Assembly: GCA_905221605.1 (NCBI GenBank)
Contig: CAJNDS010001447.1
Location: 215,001 to 279,000 of the forward strand
Direction of reading: 5' to 3'
Length of the DNA: 64,000 bases
Source: Symbiodinium natans
Taxonomy: Eukaryota; Sar; Dinophyceae; Suessiales; Symbiodiniaceae
In this document: positions 33,815 to 39,800 of the stretch, piece by piece
Numbering within the stretch: position 1 is the stretch's first letter
Layout: each line of letters starts with the position of its first letter
Notes under the pieces: model-generated
Seen by the model: only the letters and a program-made list of their open reading frames with translations
What the model was told of the DNA's origin: nothing
The model's database searches: none
Made by a program: the position numbers and the translations under genes

Positions 33815-36800
33815 ACGTGAAGTGTCATTTGGGCCTTACTTGGGTTGGGGGGTAGATTGGGCTGCCTAACACGTAAACCCGACATCAAATCCCCAGAATC
33901 ATCGGCCGCGGGAGAGGGCTTCGTTGAGCACTTCGACCCAAGAGTGCACGGTTGCAGGATTACGGTTTATTAATAGGGTTGAGGGTAAAGCAAGAGCCGC
34001 AACTTCCCTAAGTCGAATCTCTGGAAAGCTTGAAGAAAAGTGCTCGTCCATCATGAGCTCGATTCTGAGGACGAAAACCCCCCCCCACACCTTGAATGCT
34101 GGGATGGGATCCTACAAAATCCGGCCCGAAGAACGTTTGGATAGTTAAGGGGTGCTTGGACCATTTGATTGTCTGCTAAGCCCTCAAGCCCAAAAATAGA
34201 CCCCTCCCACACTCAAAATTCTTAAACCCTAAACCCTAACCCCCCTATGTAAACCTACAAGTTGAGGTGCCTTCTCGTTGAGGCGGCCTCGGGGAAGCCT
34301 CTTTTCCAGCCGCGTGCCCATGTGCACCCTTCGAGGGTTTGGGGTTTTGGGGGTTCAGGGTTCGGGGCACAGTTTGATTTAATTTCGTGTTGAAGCGTCC
34401 ATCAGACGACGACTGAACATTTGGAGCAATTTGGTTCGTAACCTTTAGCCTTCTTGGTTATATCGAACCCTACAAAAATGTACAAGGTTAGCATTTTTGA
34501 GGGGGCGGGGGGGGCTAGGGTGTTAAGCCCCCAACGCAACCTCAGTACCCACAGACTCTACACCCGGCCGAAATCCCCTTCCGAAACCGCTAAGCCCATA
34601 ATATGAATCCCGCGCAGGGTTTCCGGCTTGGGCTTCCGACTTCGCCTTAAGCATTCCTGCTTGGAATGTCCCCCTTATACTAACAGCCCCTTTTGAATAG
34701 GGATTACAGTACCCCGATGATGATCCCAATTCAGGACTGCTAGTATACGGGGGATCATCCCAAGTTCCAACCATAGACAAACTGCGTGCTTGGAGCTTCA
34801 GGTTCGTTCCGAGTTTGATGGGGCATGGTGGCCCTCAGAGAGGGCTTAGAAGTCCCAAATTGGGATGTTTCCCCCCTTATACTAACAGTCCTTACTTAGG
34901 GGTTGCAGTACCCCCTATTGTAATCCCTATTAAGGACTGTTACCCTAAATCAAAGACTCTAAATAAGGCCAAAGCCAGTTCTAATGAAAGTTACCTCCAC
35001 TTCGAACCCCAGTTAACCCTAACCCTAAACCCAAAACCCGTAAACCCTAACTTTACATGTAAGGCTTTAATCCACGAACTTCCATGTACATGTACGCCCC
35101 CTCACCTTCAGACCACACACGAATCAAAGGACGATTCCGTAATTGCGGTTAATAACTTCGCCCTTCTATCATCGTCATCTTGGGGCGAGAGTGTAATATT
35201 AATACAGTGAGCCCACAAGCGCGTGAAACTAGCTGTATTATGTGGGCTTTGAGGGGATTGGAATGTACTACTTCCAATACAATATCACGGGCATCAAGAA
35301 AATGCCATATTGTATGCCCATGAGAAAGACGTTAACATAATACGGACGGCCCATAGGGATCCGAATATGATTCTAAGGGCTAGTCTTTACTTATCGGGGT
35401 TCTCGGAGTCTCTGGGAAGTTTGGTGCAGAGAGTTAATTCGTATCCAGGGTGCTGCGGGGCCACGTATAACGAACGCCATCAAAAAGCCGCAGCCTTTTA
35501 GGCTTTAGGGTTTAGGGTTTAGGTTTTAGGGTTTAGGGTTTGGGTTTTAGGGTTTAGGGTTTTACTAAGCCTGTAGAAGTACAAGATCATGCGGTTAGAA
35601 AGCCAAGCCCATAGCCCATCAATTTCCTGAGTCACCCTCAGTGAACCCTCAACCCTGAGAACTGTAAAATCAACCCCAAGCCCACTAAGCAGTAAGCTCC
35701 CCAGCCCCTGCCACTTCAACCCTTTGTGGCCCTATTAGGGCACCCCCCCCCCCCCCCCCCAAAAGCGGCCCATCCTGTTGGGAACTTGCCATCGTGCAGC
35801 AGAGGTCTGACGGTGAAATCGACCACCTCTTCCGCGTGTTTCGCGCCCTGGTTGACCAGACATACAAGGGAATTAGGTGCCCTGCATAGCCACAGATAGA
35901 TAGCTAGATAGATAGATCGAGCACTTCTTTATATACAATATACGGGTATAATAGGTACCTACGACTTCCTGAGAAGAAGCCCTAAACCCTACACCCTAAC
36001 GCCCTGACACCCTGAAACCCTAAGGCCCTCTGAAGCCTCCGTCCAACAATGGCTCCGGGTCACGCGGCGACCTTCAGAAATCCCCATTCCATTCTAGTCA
36101 AACAGCTGCTGATTTAATCAGCACATGTGGTTATGCAAGTATGGTGATGACGCCCGGAAGCAGAGCACAAGTGACTTATCATCTCTCCAACATAGAGATG
36201 ATGCCATCAAGCTTGGCACAGCAGCCTGCTATAGCCCCCCAAACACGTGTTCGTCGCTCGCTGAGAGAGCTGCGAGGGATTGTGTTGGCAGAAACGTATC
36301 AGATTCACAGGCAAGGGCCTTGGGTTTTGGGTTTTGGGATCTAGACTCAACCCTAAAGCCCTCAAGCCCGAAACTGCGCTCTTAAGCTCCAAATCCTAAA
36401 CCCCGTCCGAAGTACGAAGAAACCGTAAACTGCACCCTTAAGCTCCAAGTCCTAGCCCTAAACCTAAAACCCTAAACCCTAAACCCTAAACCCTAAACCC
36501 TAAACCCTAAACCTTCGGGTGTGCCTGCTGTGGCTTCTACCAGGCGTTGTCGGAACGCCGACGCTTCAGACGTGGCCGGAGGTGGGTCTCAAAAGGAATT
36601 TGGCCTTCCGGGTCTACAGGGTTCTCAAGGGAGGGGTGTTCGAAGGGGGTATTTACGCCAAGGTTCCCCAATACTCCCCAGGGCCTTTCCCTTCAGGGCT
36701 CTAAAGGTTTAGGGTTTAGGGTTTAGGGTTTAGGGTTTAGGGTTAGGGGCTTAGAGCTCAAGGTACAGCGTTTAGAATCAGGGTGTTGGGGTTGAGTGAT

Positions 36801-39800
36801 GTTAGGGCTGCAGGGTCTGCTTGGGAACTTTTTGTGGTTAGCACTGCCCGCGGAAGCCGGATGCCCCCCTGATTTTAAGGAATATGCCCAACCCTAAACC
36901 CTTATTAAATCCTAAACCCTTATTAAACCCAAAACCCTAAACCCCAAACCCCAAACCCTTAAATCGTACGAAGTACCCGTTGCTTAACGTACATTCCTCA
37001 TTTAAGGGTGGTATCGAGGGCTCTCGCGGTGGAACCGCAGAGTTCGGTGTCTGAGCCGCTCCCTTTAAAGCAATATCCACGTATCTTCGTGGAAATAATT
37101 CGGGAAGGGGGGGTCTAGGGTTTAGGGTTTTAGGGTTTTAGGGTCTTAGGGTCTCAGGGTCTTAGGGTTTTCGGGTTTGAGGGTTTTAGGGTTTTAGGTG
37201 GGAAACACCCCCTAAACCCATGTCATAAGCCTTATAGGACACGCCCTATGCATGTACATCTGGGAACTTAGCCTTACCCCGGTAGGGGGGGCGGGGGGGG
37301 GGGGGAGGGGACTGCTGTGTGCGGCGCTCAGATTGTGCTCACGAAGAGCTTCTCGCCCAAGTTTCCGATCTTTGAGGGCTTCGACCTCTCGCAGGCCACT
37401 GGGATGGTGCTGCTGGGGGTTTGGGTTTTTAGGGTTTTGGGTTTTAGGGTTTAGGGTTTAGGGTTTTTGGGTTTTAGGGTTTAGGGTTTAGGGTTTAGGG
37501 TTTAGGGTTCGGGTTTAGAGGGTTTTGGGGCACTAGGGTAGTCGGAATTTGGGGACTTGTAAGGCTGTAGTAGGGTATTCGGGGTTGTGGTGTTCCCCTA
37601 CTAGGGGGTAGGTTAAGTCGTATCTTCCGGTGTAAAGTCGTATCTCGGGCGCGTGCACACTGGGGAGTCGCGAATTTCAAGGTTGGTCAGAACCCACTTG
37701 CACCCTCAAGCAAAAATCTCATTCACCTAATCCCAGAATTTCGACCCAAAGTGGTGAGGCGCTACAGTGCTGTCTGTGCTCGTCTTTGTTTCATCTGCAT
37801 GCGCCGCGCGGCCAGGGGTTCCTGACTTCACTGCTTCAGAAACAGCCAAAGTAGCGAACACAGCAGTCAGCATGGAAGCGAGCATCATCGTGAGACGAAG
37901 TTTTGATGAATGAAGTGCCAGGGCCATAGGGGTACTAGTCCCATAGGGGTACTAGTCCCACAGGATAGAGCAACGAAGTGGTAGTCGCAACGGTTGCATG
38001 TTACGCATGGGTGTGTCACCGGTTGCTTTTGTGCAGCAGCAGCTTGGATTCCTGATCTTGCTTGCTGGACGTGGTCTGTTGTTGCATTTCTTCGCGTCTC
38101 TAGTCGTGCATGGTTCTTGAGGTGTGACCTGCTGTGAAGTGCAAGGGTGACGCGCTTCACTGTTGTGGAGTCCGGGATACCCGGGCACTTGTGTGCGCCG
38201 GCAGGAACAAGCTTATTTTTTCAATATGCTTTTTTACACAGAGTCTGGTAACAATATGGGGTTCGTATGCAGGGTGTAGCATTTGGTCGCTCAGGGTGTG
38301 AGGCGGCATATACTTGAACTCTTTCGTGTGATGTATACTTGCTGTTGCATACAACCCAGGGGAAACGTGGTTGCAAGGCGCTGCCGCACCAATTTGACAG
38401 CGACCTTCGCCTCTGGCGGGCGCGATGCTCTCAAGTGACTACGCATCCCGTAACGGGACAGAGCCGGAAGAGCGCTCACGAAGGATTCTCCCCTGGGACG
38501 CCGCTTGCGTGGCGATGGCTGAATAATGTGCCTCGAGTAGCAGGCTTTAGACAATGGCTCAGGAAGGTGTAGGGTTTGAGTGTTTAGGGGGTCCAACTTT
38601 TCTGGAAGAAGCCCCGACAAGGGCCTTTTGAAGCCAAGATGTACCCTGCTAATATGAATCCCTTACGGTCCCTGCCTATATCATACTCTAATCACCCCCC
38701 CCCCCCCCCGCAAAACCCCATTCTAATTATTGTCCTAAACCCTAAACCCTAAACCCTAAACCCTAAAACCCTAAACCCTAAACCCTAAACCCCCCAACCC
38801 CCAAACCCCCAACCCTAAACCCTAAACCTAAACCCTGAACCCTGAACCCTAGCCCCCCCCCCCCCCTCCCCCGCAAAAACCACCTGGTGCTCTGGTTGCC
38901 TGAGCTTGAGGGATCCATCACTCAGGGGGGCTTCGCTATGTTATTTAGGGATCCGATTCAGGTTTGGGGTTTGGGGTTTGGGGTTTTGGGTTTGGGGTTT
39001 GGGGTTTGGGGTTTGGGGTTTGGGGTTTAGGGATCCGATCTGGGGTTTACGGTTTCTTAGTAGCTGAGTGAGTACACTTTACACTTTTTGGGATACTATA
39101 ATCCCCTATAGAACTGATATTGTGCACTTTGTGGGGGCTTATGAACTCAGCAACTTGGTGTAGGGTTTAGGGTTTAGGGCATGGGGCATGGGGGCTTTTG
39201 TTGAGGGTTTAGGCGTTTAGGGGCTTAGGGTTTAGGGGTTTGGGGTTTGGGGCTTAGGGGTTTAGGGGTTTAGGGGTTTAGGGGTTTAGGGGTTTAGGGG
39301 TTTAGGGGTTTAGGGGTTTAGGGGTTTAGGGGTTTAGGGGTTTCGGGTTTAGGGGTTTAGGGGTTTAGGGGTTTAGGGGTTTAGGGGTTCAGGGGTTCAG
39401 GGGTTCAGGGGTTCAGGGGTTTAGGGTTTAGGGTTTAGGATTTAGGGGTTGGATTTTGTAGGGTTTAGCAGGTTGAGAGGGTTTAAGGGTTATAGGGTTT
39501 ATAGGGTTTCGCGCATAGGGTAGGATGGTAGATCCCCTAAACCCCTACCACACCCTAAACCCGAGCTATTTTCCCAGATCCGAAGGTGACGCGCGGTGCA
39601 TGCGCCTCAAGCTGGGAGGATCAGCAATCCTTGCTTCAGCAGGCAGAGGGGTGTTGGGGCGGAGGGTTTAGGGTTTAGGGGTTTAGGGTTTAGGGTTTGG
39701 GGTTTAGGGTTTAGGGTTTAGGGTTTGGCGTGTTACACCCCAACAAGAACCTTGGACCCCAGCGGCTTGTTGAGCTCAGGGTTGTAGGGTTATAGGGTTG

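Larger units (their letters stand above)
34322..35790. other. Kinase intron with two family D elements
   Basis: Low in telomere units until about 35500. Contains elements at 34661 and 34860, short frames without recognisable homology, and an 18-base C run at about 35743-35760. Confidence 0.5.
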
